Below, piece by piece: positions 19,465-28,102 of a stretch of 64,000 nucleotides of DNA. Every line of letters begins with the position of its first letter. Position 1 is the first letter of the stretch. The notes beneath the pieces are model-generated. The model had not been told where the DNA came from. It made no database searches and saw only the letters and a program-made list of their open reading frames with translations. The position numbers were made by a program, and so were the translations under genes. This DNA comes from Candidatus Pseudomonas phytovorans (GTDB lineage Bacteria > Pseudomonadota > Gammaproteobacteria > Pseudomonadales > Pseudomonadaceae): the NCBI GenBank assembly GCA_029202525.1, contig CP119325.1, positions 5,306,001 through 5,370,000 on the forward strand. Direction: 5' to 3'.

Positions 19465-20427
19465 TCAGTGAACCTGGGCCAGCCGCGCTTTGCGGGCACG
19501 CCAACCGGCCACCAGCGATGGTCCCAGCGCCACCAGCGCCGAGCCGAATACCACAGTCACTGCCCCCGCGTAGCCCAGGGCATTGATGTCTTCGGCATGC
19601 ACATACTCAGGCCACACCAATGCCGCCAGTGCCACCGCGACAAAGGTCACCAATGGGGTCAGCGCCAGGGTGGCACTCACCCGCGACGCCTCCCAGTGCG
19701 CCAGCGCCTCGGCAAACGCACCATAAGCCACCAGGGTGTTCAGGCAGCAGGCCAGCAGCAGCCAGCCCTGCGCCGGGGTCAGTTGCAACACCTCCAGTGG
19801 ATGTACCCAAGGCGTGAGCAACGCCGCGCAGCTGAGATAGATCACCATCATCACCTGCTGTGAATGCCACACCGTCAGCAACTGCTTCTGGCTGAGGGCG
19901 TAGAACACCCAGATGCTGGTGGCCAGCAGAATGGTCAGCACGCCGGTGGTGTAGGTGCCCAGTGAGGTCAGCAGTTCTTCGAGGCGCTGGTTGAAGAACA
20001 GGCCAAAACCCGCCAGCAGAATTAGCAGGCCCACGCCCTGCCCCAGGCTGAAGCGCTCGCGGAACACGAACACGCTGGCCACCAGCAACAGCACCGGGCC
20101 GATCTGCACCACCAACTGCGCAGTGCCGGGGCTGAGCAGCTTGAGGCCGATCAGGTACAGCACGTAGTTGCCCATCAGGCCAAGCACCGCCACCGCCAGC
20201 AGGCCTTTGCCCTTGGGCGTCAGTTTGCCGAAGGACGGCAAGCGCCGTTTGGCTGCCAGCCAGGCGAACAGCAGGCCACCGGAGACCAGCAGGCGGTACC
20301 AGGTGACGGTGATCGGGTCGACCACCTGCAATACCTGCTTGAGCTTGATCGGCAAGATGCCCCAGAGCAGCGCCGTCAGAAGTGCCAGGAACAGGCCATA
20401 GCTCCAGCGGCCGGAAGTGGTGTGCAT
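19465..20427 (-). CDS. EamA-family (DMT) inner-membrane transporter
   Basis: Ten-helix drug/metabolite transporter of 320 residues, two EamA repeats (about 10-140 and 155-300). The first begins GLFLALLTALLWGILPIKLKQ; the second holds the AALAHWEASRVSATLALTPL-type stretch. Likely an exporter; substrate unknown. Some resemblance to RarD in the first repeat. I take ATG 20427, which has GAGG five bases upstream, over an upstream TTG. The gene is monocistronic and convergent with fumC. Confidence 0.87.
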   Translation of the reverse strand: MHTTSGRWSYGLFLALLTALLWGILPIKLKQVLQVVDPITVTWYRLLVSGGLLFAWLAAKRRLPSFGKLTPKGKGLLAVAVLGLMGNYVLYLIGLKLLSPGTAQLVVQIGPVLLLVASVFVFRERFSLGQGVGLLILLAGFGLFFNQRLEELLTSLGTYTTGVLTILLATSIWVFYALSQKQLLTVWHSQQVMMVIYLSCAALLTPWVHPLEVLQLTPAQGWLLLACCLNTLVAYGAFAEALAHWEASRVSATLALTPLVTFVAVALAALVWPEYVHAEDINALGYAGAVTVVFGSALVALGPSLVAGWRARKARLAQVH

Positions 20428-20552
20428 AAAGTCCTCGTTCAAGCCCGTGGTGGGGTGATTGAATTCTACGGGCTTGGAGGGTGATGACGGTGGAGAATGC
20501 CGAGAAAAGAATTCATCAGGTCATTCATTTGTGGCATGGCTTGGCGAGTGGG

Positions 20553-20607
20553 TTGCCTGTAGTGGCCTCTTCGCGGGCGCGCCCGCGAAAGGGCCCGACC
20601 AGGCAAC
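20553..20607. repeat. Collapsed REP element after pap
   Basis: GTTGCCTG (20553-20560) pairs with CAGGCAAC (20600-20607), and inside them GGCCTCTTCGCGGGC is followed at once by GCCCGCGAAAGGGCC. The inner halves and spacer of a normal REP pair are missing, leaving one short hairpin that can serve as terminator for pap. Confidence 0.75.
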
Positions 20608-20618
20608 ATCAATCCTGG

Positions 20619-22112
20619 CTACTTCTTGTGCTTGGCAAACGCCGCCTCGAGCGCCTGGTTGATAGTGCGCAGCACCTTCACCCGCGCCCAGCGCTTGTCG
20701 TTGGCCTCCACCAGCGTCCATGGCGCAATCTCGCTGCTGGTGCGGTCGACCATGTCACCCACCGCCTGGGCATAGTCGTCCCACTTGTCGCGGTTGCGCC
20801 AGTCGTCCTCGGTGATCTTGTAACGCTTGAACGGGATCTGCTCACGCTCCTGAAAGCGCTGCAGTTGGGTCTGCTGGTCGATCGCCAGCCAGAACTTCAC
20901 CACCACTACCCCGGCATTCACCAACTGCTCTTCAAAGTCGTTGATCTCGCTGTAGGCACGCATCCAGTCGGCCGGGCTGCAAAATCCTTCCACCCGCTCC
21001 ACCAGCACCCGGCCATACCAGGAGCGGTCGAAGATGGTGAACTTGCCGCGTGCCGGAATATGCCGCCAGAACCGCCACAGGTAGGGCTGCGCGCGCTCTT
21101 CTTCGGTGGGCGCGGCAATCGGCACGATGCGGTACTGGCGCGGGTCCAGCGCCGCCGCCACACGGCGGATGGCACTGCCCTTGCCGGCAGCATCGTTGCC
21201 TTCAAACACCGCCACCAGGGCGTGCCGGCGCATGCGTTTGTCGCGCAGCAGGCCGGCCAGGCGGGCCTGTTCGGTAACCAGTTGTTCCTGATAGTCGTGC
21301 TTGTCCAGACGCAGGGTCATGTCCAGGGCGCCGAGCAGGCTGCGCTGGTCGATCGCTCGCCCCAGCGGGGCGACGTTACCCTGATGCTTGCCTTTGGGGT
21401 TGTGGGCCAGCGCTGCCTGCAGGCTTTCCAGCAGGATGCGCCCCACCGCCAGGCTGCGATAATTCGGGTCTACCCCTTCAACGATATGCCACGGCGCATA
21501 GTCGCGGCTGGTGCGGCGCAGCACGCGCTCGCCAAAGCGCACAAATCGGTCGTAGGTTTGCGACTGCTGCCAGTCCAGCGGGCTGATCTTCCAGCTGTGC
21601 AGCGGGTCGTCCTTGAGCGATTTCAACCTTGCCTTCATCTGCTTCTTGGACAGGTGGAACCAGAACTTGATGATCAGCGCGCCTTCATCGCACAGCATCT
21701 GCTCCAGGCGCTCGGCACCGGTGATGGCCTGGTCGAGCACGGCATCCTTGAACACCCCGTGCACCCGCCCCTGCAGCATCTGGCTGTACCAGTTGCCAAA
21801 GAACACGCCCATCCGCCCCTTGGGGGGCAAAGCCCGCCAGTATCGCCAGGCAGGCGGGCGGGCCAGCTCTTCGTCGGTCTGCTGATCGAAGGTGAGCACA
21901 TCGATCATGCGCGGGTCCATCCACTCGTTGAGCAGCTTGACCGTCTCGCCCTTGCCGGCACCTTCGACGCCGTTGATCAGCACGATCACCGGGAAGCGCG
22001 CCTGCTGCTTGAGTTCGTACTGGGCTTCGAGCAGGGCCTCGCGTAAAGCGGGTACCTCGGCGTCGTAAGCCTCCTTGTCGATGCTGTGGCCGATTTCGGC
22101 GGATTCGAACAT
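20619..22112 (-). CDS. pap: Polyphosphate:AMP phosphotransferase (two-domain PPK2)
   Basis: Transfers phosphate from polyphosphate to AMP, giving ADP. Cytoplasmic, 497 residues, made of two tandem PPK2 domains. The first has Walker A-like GVEGAGKGETV (about residue 50) and the second GNDAAGKGSAI (about residue 305). Each is followed by a lid/Walker B region (FFGNWYSQML and FDRSWYGRVLVERVEG). Two fused domains are the mark of class II PPK2/Pap enzymes. The start ATG follows AAGGAGCCAGTGC. Monocistronic. Confidence 0.93.
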   Translation of the reverse strand: MFESAEIGHSIDKEAYDAEVPALREALLEAQYELKQQARFPVIVLINGVEGAGKGETVKLLNEWMDPRMIDVLTFDQQTDEELARPPAWRYWRALPPKGRMGVFFGNWYSQMLQGRVHGVFKDAVLDQAITGAERLEQMLCDEGALIIKFWFHLSKKQMKARLKSLKDDPLHSWKISPLDWQQSQTYDRFVRFGERVLRRTSRDYAPWHIVEGVDPNYRSLAVGRILLESLQAALAHNPKGKHQGNVAPLGRAIDQRSLLGALDMTLRLDKHDYQEQLVTEQARLAGLLRDKRMRRHALVAVFEGNDAAGKGSAIRRVAAALDPRQYRIVPIAAPTEEERAQPYLWRFWRHIPARGKFTIFDRSWYGRVLVERVEGFCSPADWMRAYSEINDFEEQLVNAGVVVVKFWLAIDQQTQLQRFQEREQIPFKRYKITEDDWRNRDKWDDYAQAVGDMVDRTSSEIAPWTLVEANDKRWARVKVLRTINQALEAAFAKHKK

Positions 22113-22160
22113 GCACTGGCTCCTTCAATGGATAACCAAGACTAGCGGATTTCATTTATG

Positions 22161-22199
22161 CCTGTATTGACCCGTCACGCGTGAACTCGCCCCCACAGG
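22161..22199 (+). repeat. Degenerate single REP upstream of mnmC
   Basis: CCTGTATTGACCCGTCACGC followed by GTGAACTCGCCCCCACAGG aligns end to end with the classical 40-bp REP unit but with several substitutions and no inverted partner. It lies within the likely mnmC leader. Confidence 0.6.
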
Positions 22200-22248
22200 T
22201 AGTGCGGATGACATAAAATCCCGCCCATCTGCTGAAACCGAGCCAACC

Positions 22249-24213
22249 ATGTCCACCCTTCTCCAGCATGCCCAGATCGACTGGGACGACCAGGGCCGCC
22301 CCCACTCGCGGCAATATGACGACGTCTATTTCGCGGTCAACGAAGGCATCGAAGAAACCAAACACGTGTTCCTCGGCCAGACGCGCCTGGCCGAGCGCTT
22401 TGCCAACCTGGCGCCGCACACCTGCATGGTGATCGGCGAAACAGGTTTTGGCACCGGCATGAATTTTTTCTGCGCCTGGCAGCTGTTTGACCAGCAGGGG
22501 CACGCTGATGCACGCCTGCACTTCGTCAGTGTCGAAAAATACCCCCTCGACCACGCCGACATGGCCCGCGCCGTGCGCCTGTGGCCTGAACTTGCCGCCT
22601 ATACAGAACCCCTGTTGGCGCAATATGTGGCAGTGCACCCGGGCTTCCAGCAGTTCACCTTCGCCGATGGCCGGGTCACCCTCACCCTGCTGATCGGTGA
22701 TGTGCTTGAGCAACTGCCGCAACTCGATGCGCAGATTGATGTGTGGTTCCTCGATGGCTTTGCCCCGGCCAAGAACCCCGACATGTGGACACCCGAGCTG
22801 TTCGCGCAGCTGGCCCGGTTGTCGCACCCGGGTACGGTCCTGGGCACCTTCACGACCACCGGTTGGGTACGCCGCAGCCTCGTCGACGCTGGCTTCGCCA
22901 TGAAAAGGGTGCCGGGCATTGGCAAGAAGTGGGAGGTGATGAGCGGCGCCTACGTCGGCCCCCTGCCCGCCCCCGGCGCGCCTTGGTACGCACGCCCGGC
23001 CGTTGCACAGGGGCCACGCGAGGCGTTGGTGATTGGTGCCGGGCTCGCCGGTAGCACAACCGCCGCCAGCCTGGCCCGGCGCGGCTGGCAGGTGACCGTG
23101 CTGGAGCGCCACGAAGCCCCGGCACAGGAAGCTTCAGGCAACCCGCAAGGGGTGCTGTACCTCAAGCTGTCTGCCCATGGCACTGCGCTTTCGCAGATGA
23201 TCCTGGCCGGGTTCGGCTACACGCGGCGCCAGCTTGAACGCTTGCAGCGTGGCCAGGACTGGGATGCCTGCGGCGTGCTGCAACTCGCCTTCGACAGCAA
23301 GGAAGCCGAGCGCCAGAGCAAGCTGGCCGCCGCTTTCGACCACGATTTGCTGCACTCATTGGGGCGTGCCGAGGCCGAAGCCATCGCTGGGGTGGCCTTG
23401 CCGGCGGGCGGTTTGTACTACCCCGAAGGTGGCTGGGTGCACCCGCCTGCACTGTGCCAGCAGCAGTTGCAGCACCCGGGTATTCGCCTGCTCACACACC
23501 AGGAAGTCATCGAGCTGCGCAAGGTCGATGACCAATGGCAAGCCTGGGCTGGCGAGCGCCTGCTGGCCGGCGCGCCGGTGGTCATTCTGGCCGGTGCCGC
23601 CGAGGTGCGGCGCTTTGAGCCTTGCGCGCAGTTGCCGCTCAAGCGCATCCGTGGGCAAATCACCCGCTTGCCGGCCACTACCGCCAGCCGGGCACTGCGC
23701 ACAGTGGTGTGCGCCGAGGGCTATGTGGCACCGCCGCGCGGCGACGAACATACCCTGGGCGCGAGCTTTGATTTCCACAGCGAAGACCTGGCCCCGACAG
23801 TGGCCGAGCACCAGGGCAACCTGGCGTTGCTTGACGAGATTTCCGTCGATCTGGCCCAGCGGTTGGGCACAGCCGAGTTGGCCCCTGAGCAGTTGCAGGG
23901 GCGTGCGGCGTTTCGATGCACCAGCCCGGATTACCTGCCGATCGTGGGGCCGCTGGCTGATGGGCAGGCGTTTGCCGAGGCTTATGCGGTACTGGGCCGG
24001 GATGCGCGGCAGGTGCCGGATGTGGCTTGCCCTTGGCTGGATGGGTTGTATGTGAACAGCGGGCATGGGTCGCGCGGGTTGATCACGGCGCCGTTGAGTG
24101 GCGAGCTGATGGCGGCCTGGGTGTGTGGGGAACCGCTGCCGTTGCCGCGGGCGGTGGCGGAGGCTTGTCATCCGAACCGGTTTGCCCTGCGCAAGTTGAT
24201 CCGAGGCAAATAA
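22249..24213 (+). CDS. mnmC: Bifunctional tRNA mnm5s2U biosynthesis protein
   Basis: Last two steps of mnm5s2U34 formation in tRNA. A C-terminal FAD-dependent oxidase removes the carboxymethyl group of cmnm5U, and the N-terminal SAM methyltransferase methylates the resulting amine. The 654 residues show the methyltransferase (about 1-235) with VIGETGFGTGMNFF and WFLDGFAPAKNPDMW, then a Rossmann FAD site VIGAGLAGSTTAASLARRG (about 265) and the C-terminal GHGSRGLITAPLSGELMAAW. Full length, both domains intact. Monocistronic between REP elements. Confidence 0.96.
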   Translation: MSTLLQHAQIDWDDQGRPHSRQYDDVYFAVNEGIEETKHVFLGQTRLAERFANLAPHTCMVIGETGFGTGMNFFCAWQLFDQQGHADARLHFVSVEKYPLDHADMARAVRLWPELAAYTEPLLAQYVAVHPGFQQFTFADGRVTLTLLIGDVLEQLPQLDAQIDVWFLDGFAPAKNPDMWTPELFAQLARLSHPGTVLGTFTTTGWVRRSLVDAGFAMKRVPGIGKKWEVMSGAYVGPLPAPGAPWYARPAVAQGPREALVIGAGLAGSTTAASLARRGWQVTVLERHEAPAQEASGNPQGVLYLKLSAHGTALSQMILAGFGYTRRQLERLQRGQDWDACGVLQLAFDSKEAERQSKLAAAFDHDLLHSLGRAEAEAIAGVALPAGGLYYPEGGWVHPPALCQQQLQHPGIRLLTHQEVIELRKVDDQWQAWAGERLLAGAPVVILAGAAEVRRFEPCAQLPLKRIRGQITRLPATTASRALRTVVCAEGYVAPPRGDEHTLGASFDFHSEDLAPTVAEHQGNLALLDEISVDLAQRLGTAELAPEQLQGRAAFRCTSPDYLPIVGPLADGQAFAEAYAVLGRDARQVPDVACPWLDGLYVNSGHGSRGLITAPLSGELMAAWVCGEPLPLPRAVAEACHPNRFALRKLIRGK

Positions 24214-24214
24214 G

Positions 24215-24334
24215 GAATGGGGCCGCTATGCGGCCCTTCGCGGGCACGCCCGCTCCCACAGGGATCACGCAATGCCAGGGGCTGGCGAAAAACCTGTGGG
24301 AGCGGGCGTGCCCGCGAAGGGCTGCACAGCAGCC
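24215..24334. repeat. REP inverted pair between mnmC and the NAGGN locus
   Basis: Perfect 29-bp arms at 24234-24262 and 24293-24321 (CCCTTCGCGGGCACGCCCGC.. core). An outer palindromic layer (GGGGCCGCTATGCGGCCC on the left, GGGCTGCACAGCAGCCCC on the right) links it to the two-layer class. Confidence 0.92.
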
Positions 24335-24440
24335 CCATATAACAGATTGTTCTAAAACTCTCACAAAGCACATAGGTCAGTTCCTTAAGGTGCCCTAATC
24401 CGGGGCATCACCTCCCCAACGGAAAAACCGGTAAGGACTT

Positions 24441-26228
24441 ATGTGCGGATTAGCAGGAGAGTTACGTTTCACCCCCATCGACCAAGCCCCTCGCCCAGCC
24501 GACCTGGCTGCGGTAGAGCGCATCACGCATCACCTGGCACCTCGTGGCCCGGATGCGTGGGGCTTCCATAGCCAAGGCCCGATTGCCCTTGGCCACCGGC
24601 GCCTGAAAATCATGGACTTGTCCGACGGCTCGGCGCAGCCGATGGTCGACAACACCCTGGGCCTGTCACTGGCTTTCAACGGTGCCATCTACAACTTCCC
24701 CGAACTGCGCCAGGAATTGCAGGACCTGGGCTACAGCTTCTGGTCCGACGGCGACACCGAGGTGTTGCTCAAGGGCTACCACGCCTGGGGCGCGGCCTTG
24801 CTGCCCAAGCTCAACGGCATGTTCGCCCTGGCCATCTGGGAGCGCGACAACCAGCGCCTGTTCCTGGCCCGCGACCGCCTGGGCGTCAAGCCGCTGTACC
24901 TGTCGCGCAACGGCGAGCGCCTGCGTTTTGCCTCGACCCTGCCAGCGCTGCTCAAGGGTGGCGACATCGACCCGATGCTCGACCCGGTGGCGCTCAACCA
25001 TTACCTGAACTTCCACGCTGTGGTACCCGCGCCGCGTACCCTGCTGGCCAACGTGCAAAAGCTGGAACCCGGCACCTGGATGCGCGTCGACCGCCATGGC
25101 GAGGTAGAACGCCAGACCTGGTGGCAGCTGAAATACGGCGCCAACCCGGATGAGCGTGAGCTGGACCTGGAAGGCTGGACCACCCGCGTGCTCGACGCCA
25201 CCCGCGACGCCGTGGCCATTCGCCAACGTGCCGCCGTCGACGTTGGCGTGCTGCTGTCCGGGGGTGTCGACTCCAGCCTGCTGGTCGGGTTGCTGCGCGA
25301 AGCAGGTGTAGACGACCTGTCGACGTTCTCCATCGGCTTCGAGGATGCCGGTGGCGAGCGTGGCGACGAGTTCCAGTACTCCGACCTGATCGCCAAACAC
25401 TACGGCACCCGTCACCACCAGCTGCGCATTGCCGAACACGAGATCATCGACCAGTTGCCAGCCGCATTCCGCGCGATGAGCGAGCCGATGGTCAGCCACG
25501 ACTGCATTGCCTTCTACCTGCTGTCGCGGGAAGTGGCCAAGCACTGCAAGGGCGTGCAAAGCGGCCAAGGCGCTGACGAACTGTTCGCCGGCTACCACTG
25601 GTACCCGCAGGTGGACGGCGCCGAAGACGCCTTTGCGGCTTACCGCGATGCGTTCTTCGACCGCAGCCACGGCGAGTACCGCGAAACCGTGCAGGCACCC
25701 TGGCTGCTGGAAACCGACGCCGCTGGCGATTACGTGCGCGAGCACTTCGCCCGCCCTGGCGCCCGCGACGCCGTGGACAAGGCCCTGCGCCTGGACAGCA
25801 CAGTGATGCTGGTGGACGACCCGGTCAAGCGGGTGGACAACATGACCATGGCCTGGGGCCTGGAAGCGCGCACACCGTTCCTCGACTACCGCCTGGTGGA
25901 GCTGTCTGCGCGTATTCCGGCGCGCTTCAAACTGCCCGACGGCGGCAAGCAGGTACTCAAGCAGGCGGCGCGGCGGGTAATCCCGCATGAGGTGATCGAC
26001 CGCAAGAAAGGCTACTTCCCGGTGCCGGGGCTGAAGCACCTGGATGGTGCCACCCTGGGCTGGGTGCGTGAGCTGCTGACCGACCCCAGCCAGGACCGGG
26101 GGCTGTTCAACCCGGCCATGCTCGACCGCCTGCTGAGCAACCCGCACGGCCAGCTCACCCCGCTGCGCGGTTCCAAGCTGTGGCAGCTGGCAGCGCTGAA
26201 CCTGTGGCTGAGCGAACAAGGAATCTGA
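24441..26228 (+). CDS. N-acetylglutaminylglutamine amidotransferase (NAGGN locus)
   Basis: Asparagine-synthetase-like enzyme that amidates N-acetylglutaminylglutamine to the osmolyte NAGGN. The 595 residues have the N-terminal glutaminase with the nucleophile Cys2 (MCGLAGELRF), APRGPDAWGFH and the amide tunnel region. A PP-loop synthetase domain follows with LLSGGVDSSLLVGLL (about 270-283), GQGADELFAGY and the AWGLEARTPFLDYRLV stretch. It differs from housekeeping AsnB in standing next to the GNAT/ATP-grasp gene, the diagnostic context. Start is preceded by GTAAGGACTT. Three bases separate it from the synthetase. Called asnO or ngg-associated in some annotations. Confidence 0.93.
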   Translation: MCGLAGELRFTPIDQAPRPADLAAVERITHHLAPRGPDAWGFHSQGPIALGHRRLKIMDLSDGSAQPMVDNTLGLSLAFNGAIYNFPELRQELQDLGYSFWSDGDTEVLLKGYHAWGAALLPKLNGMFALAIWERDNQRLFLARDRLGVKPLYLSRNGERLRFASTLPALLKGGDIDPMLDPVALNHYLNFHAVVPAPRTLLANVQKLEPGTWMRVDRHGEVERQTWWQLKYGANPDERELDLEGWTTRVLDATRDAVAIRQRAAVDVGVLLSGGVDSSLLVGLLREAGVDDLSTFSIGFEDAGGERGDEFQYSDLIAKHYGTRHHQLRIAEHEIIDQLPAAFRAMSEPMVSHDCIAFYLLSREVAKHCKGVQSGQGADELFAGYHWYPQVDGAEDAFAAYRDAFFDRSHGEYRETVQAPWLLETDAAGDYVREHFARPGARDAVDKALRLDSTVMLVDDPVKRVDNMTMAWGLEARTPFLDYRLVELSARIPARFKLPDGGKQVLKQAARRVIPHEVIDRKKGYFPVPGLKHLDGATLGWVRELLTDPSQDRGLFNPAMLDRLLSNPHGQLTPLRGSKLWQLAALNLWLSEQGI

Positions 26229-26231
26229 CCG

Positions 26232-27977
26232 ATGAAAGCCCATGAAATCGCCTACGGTCAGCGCCTGCTGCGCGGGCAGCCGCCGTCCTACGAGCGCCTG
26301 CAGGCGCGCCTGGCCGGCGACGGCAGCCAGCCCCATGACCAGCCGCGTGCCGTGCACTGTGGCTGGGGCCGATTGCTGATCGGCCATACCTACCCAGACC
26401 CGGTCGCCTTGGCCGAGCAATTGCTGAGCGAACGCCCCGGCGAGCGCGACATTGCCCTGTATGTGGCGGCGCCCCAGCAAGTGTTGGCCCAAGCGCCGCA
26501 GCAACTGTTTCTGGACCCGTCCGACACCCTGCGCCTGTGGTTTACCGACTACCGCCCGGCGCAGCGGGTGTTCCGTGGCTTCCGTGTGCGCCGGGCGCAA
26601 AACCCGGCTGACTGGCAGGCCATCAACACCCTGTACCAGGCACGCAGCATGCTGCCGGTCGACCCCGACCTGCTCACCCCCAGGCACCTGGGCGGCCCGG
26701 TGTACTGGCTGGCCGAAGATGAAGACAGCGGCGCGGTGATCGGCAGCGTCATGGGCCTGAACCATGCCAAGGCCTTCAACGACCCGGAACACGGCAGCAG
26801 CCTGTGGTGCCTGGCGGTGGACCCGCATTGCACCCGCCCCGGCGTGGGCGAGGTGCTGGTGCGCCATCTGATCGAACACTTCATGAGCCGTGGCCTGGCC
26901 TACCTGGACCTGTCAGTGCTGCATGACAACCGCCAGGCCAAGCGCCTTTACCAGAAGCTGGGTTTTCGCAACCTGCCCACCTTTGCGGTCAAGCGCAAGA
27001 ACGGCATCAACGAGCCGCTATTTCTCGGGCCAGGGCCGCAAGCCGACCTCAACCCCTATGCCCGCATCATCGTCGACGAAGCGCTACGCCGGGGTATCGA
27101 CGTGCAGGTGGACGACGCCGCCAGCGGCTTGTTCACCCTCAGCCTGGGCGGGCGTCGAATTCGTTGCCGTGAGTCGCTCAGCGACCTGACCAGTGCCGTC
27201 ACCATGACCTTGTGCCAGGACAAACGCTTGACCCGGCAGGTCCTGCACAACGCCGGGCTGCAAGTGCCTGCGCAACAGTTGGCCGGCAATGCGGACGACA
27301 ACCTGGCATTTCTCGACGAGCACGGCGCGGTTGTGGTCAAACCGGTGGATGGCGAGCAAGGCCAGGGCGTGGCAGTGAACCTGACCTGCATCGACGACAT
27401 CACCCAGGCCGTGACACATGCTCGTCAGTTCGACAGCCGCGTGCTGCTGGAAAGCTTCCATGCCGGGTTTGACCTGCGCATTGTGGTGATCGGCTACGAA
27501 GTAGTGGCCGCTGCCATCCGCCACCCGGCGCAGGTGCTGGGCGACGGCAAACACAGCATCCGCCAGTTGATCGAAGCCCAGAGCCGTCGGCGCCAGGCCG
27601 CCACGGGTGGCGAAAGCCGTATCCCGCTGGACGACGAAACCGAGCGCACCCTGCGCGCGGCAGGCTTTGGCTATGACGATGTATTGTCTGCCGGCCAACG
27701 CTTGGCCGTGCGGCGCACCGCCAACCTGCACACCGGTGGCACCCTTGAAGATGTGACCGAACGCCTGCACCCGGTGCTGGCCGACGCTGCCGTGCGCGCT
27801 GCACGGGCGCTGGAGATTCCGGTGGTGGGGCTGGACTTTATGGTGCGCGATGCCGGGCAGCCGGAATACGTGATCATCGAAGCCAACGAACGTGCCGGCC
27901 TGGCCAACCATGAACCGCAGCCCACGGCCGAGCGGTTTATCGACCTGCTGTTTCCGCATAGCCGGCCTTTGGCGTAA
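26232..27977 (+). CDS. ngg: N-acetylglutaminylglutamine synthetase (GNAT + ATP-grasp)
   Basis: Builds N-acetylglutaminylglutamine from two glutamines and an acetyl donor, the precursor of the osmoprotectant NAGGN. The 581 residues fuse a GNAT acetyltransferase domain (about 110-265; LWCLAVDPHCTRPGVGEVLVRHLIEHF is the acetyl-CoA loop) to a cyanophycin-synthetase-like ATP-grasp domain (about 275-575; AVVVKPVDGEQGQGVAVNLT, EYVIIEANERAGLANHEPQPT). Tightly spaced in the operon behind the amidotransferase. The C-terminal end leads into a REP pair before the M42 gene. Confidence 0.93.
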   Translation: MKAHEIAYGQRLLRGQPPSYERLQARLAGDGSQPHDQPRAVHCGWGRLLIGHTYPDPVALAEQLLSERPGERDIALYVAAPQQVLAQAPQQLFLDPSDTLRLWFTDYRPAQRVFRGFRVRRAQNPADWQAINTLYQARSMLPVDPDLLTPRHLGGPVYWLAEDEDSGAVIGSVMGLNHAKAFNDPEHGSSLWCLAVDPHCTRPGVGEVLVRHLIEHFMSRGLAYLDLSVLHDNRQAKRLYQKLGFRNLPTFAVKRKNGINEPLFLGPGPQADLNPYARIIVDEALRRGIDVQVDDAASGLFTLSLGGRRIRCRESLSDLTSAVTMTLCQDKRLTRQVLHNAGLQVPAQQLAGNADDNLAFLDEHGAVVVKPVDGEQGQGVAVNLTCIDDITQAVTHARQFDSRVLLESFHAGFDLRIVVIGYEVVAAAIRHPAQVLGDGKHSIRQLIEAQSRRRQAATGGESRIPLDDETERTLRAAGFGYDDVLSAGQRLAVRRTANLHTGGTLEDVTERLHPVLADAAVRAARALEIPVVGLDFMVRDAGQPEYVIIEANERAGLANHEPQPTAERFIDLLFPHSRPLA

Positions 27978-27989
27978 CAGCTGATGGCC

Positions 27990-28075
27990 TCTTCGCGGGC
28001 ACGCCCGCTCCCACAGGTCCGCCACAGGGCCTGAGACTTGTGCATTACCTGTGGGAGCGGGCATGCCCGCGAAGA
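27990..28075. repeat. REP inverted pair inside the NAGGN locus
   Basis: 28-bp arms at 27990-28017 and 28048-28075. Placed between ngg and the M42 peptidase, only 27 bases before the latter's start codon, so it could attenuate expression of the third gene relative to the first two. Confidence 0.92.
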
Positions 28076-28102
28076 AACCAACACAATTTTCAAGGAGTAC
28101 TC

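Noticed and set aside
24666..26879. 737-codon minus-strand open frame over the NAGGN genes
   Set aside because: Shadow of the amidotransferase/synthetase pair, histidine- and glutamine-rich as typical of antisense translations in GC-rich DNA.
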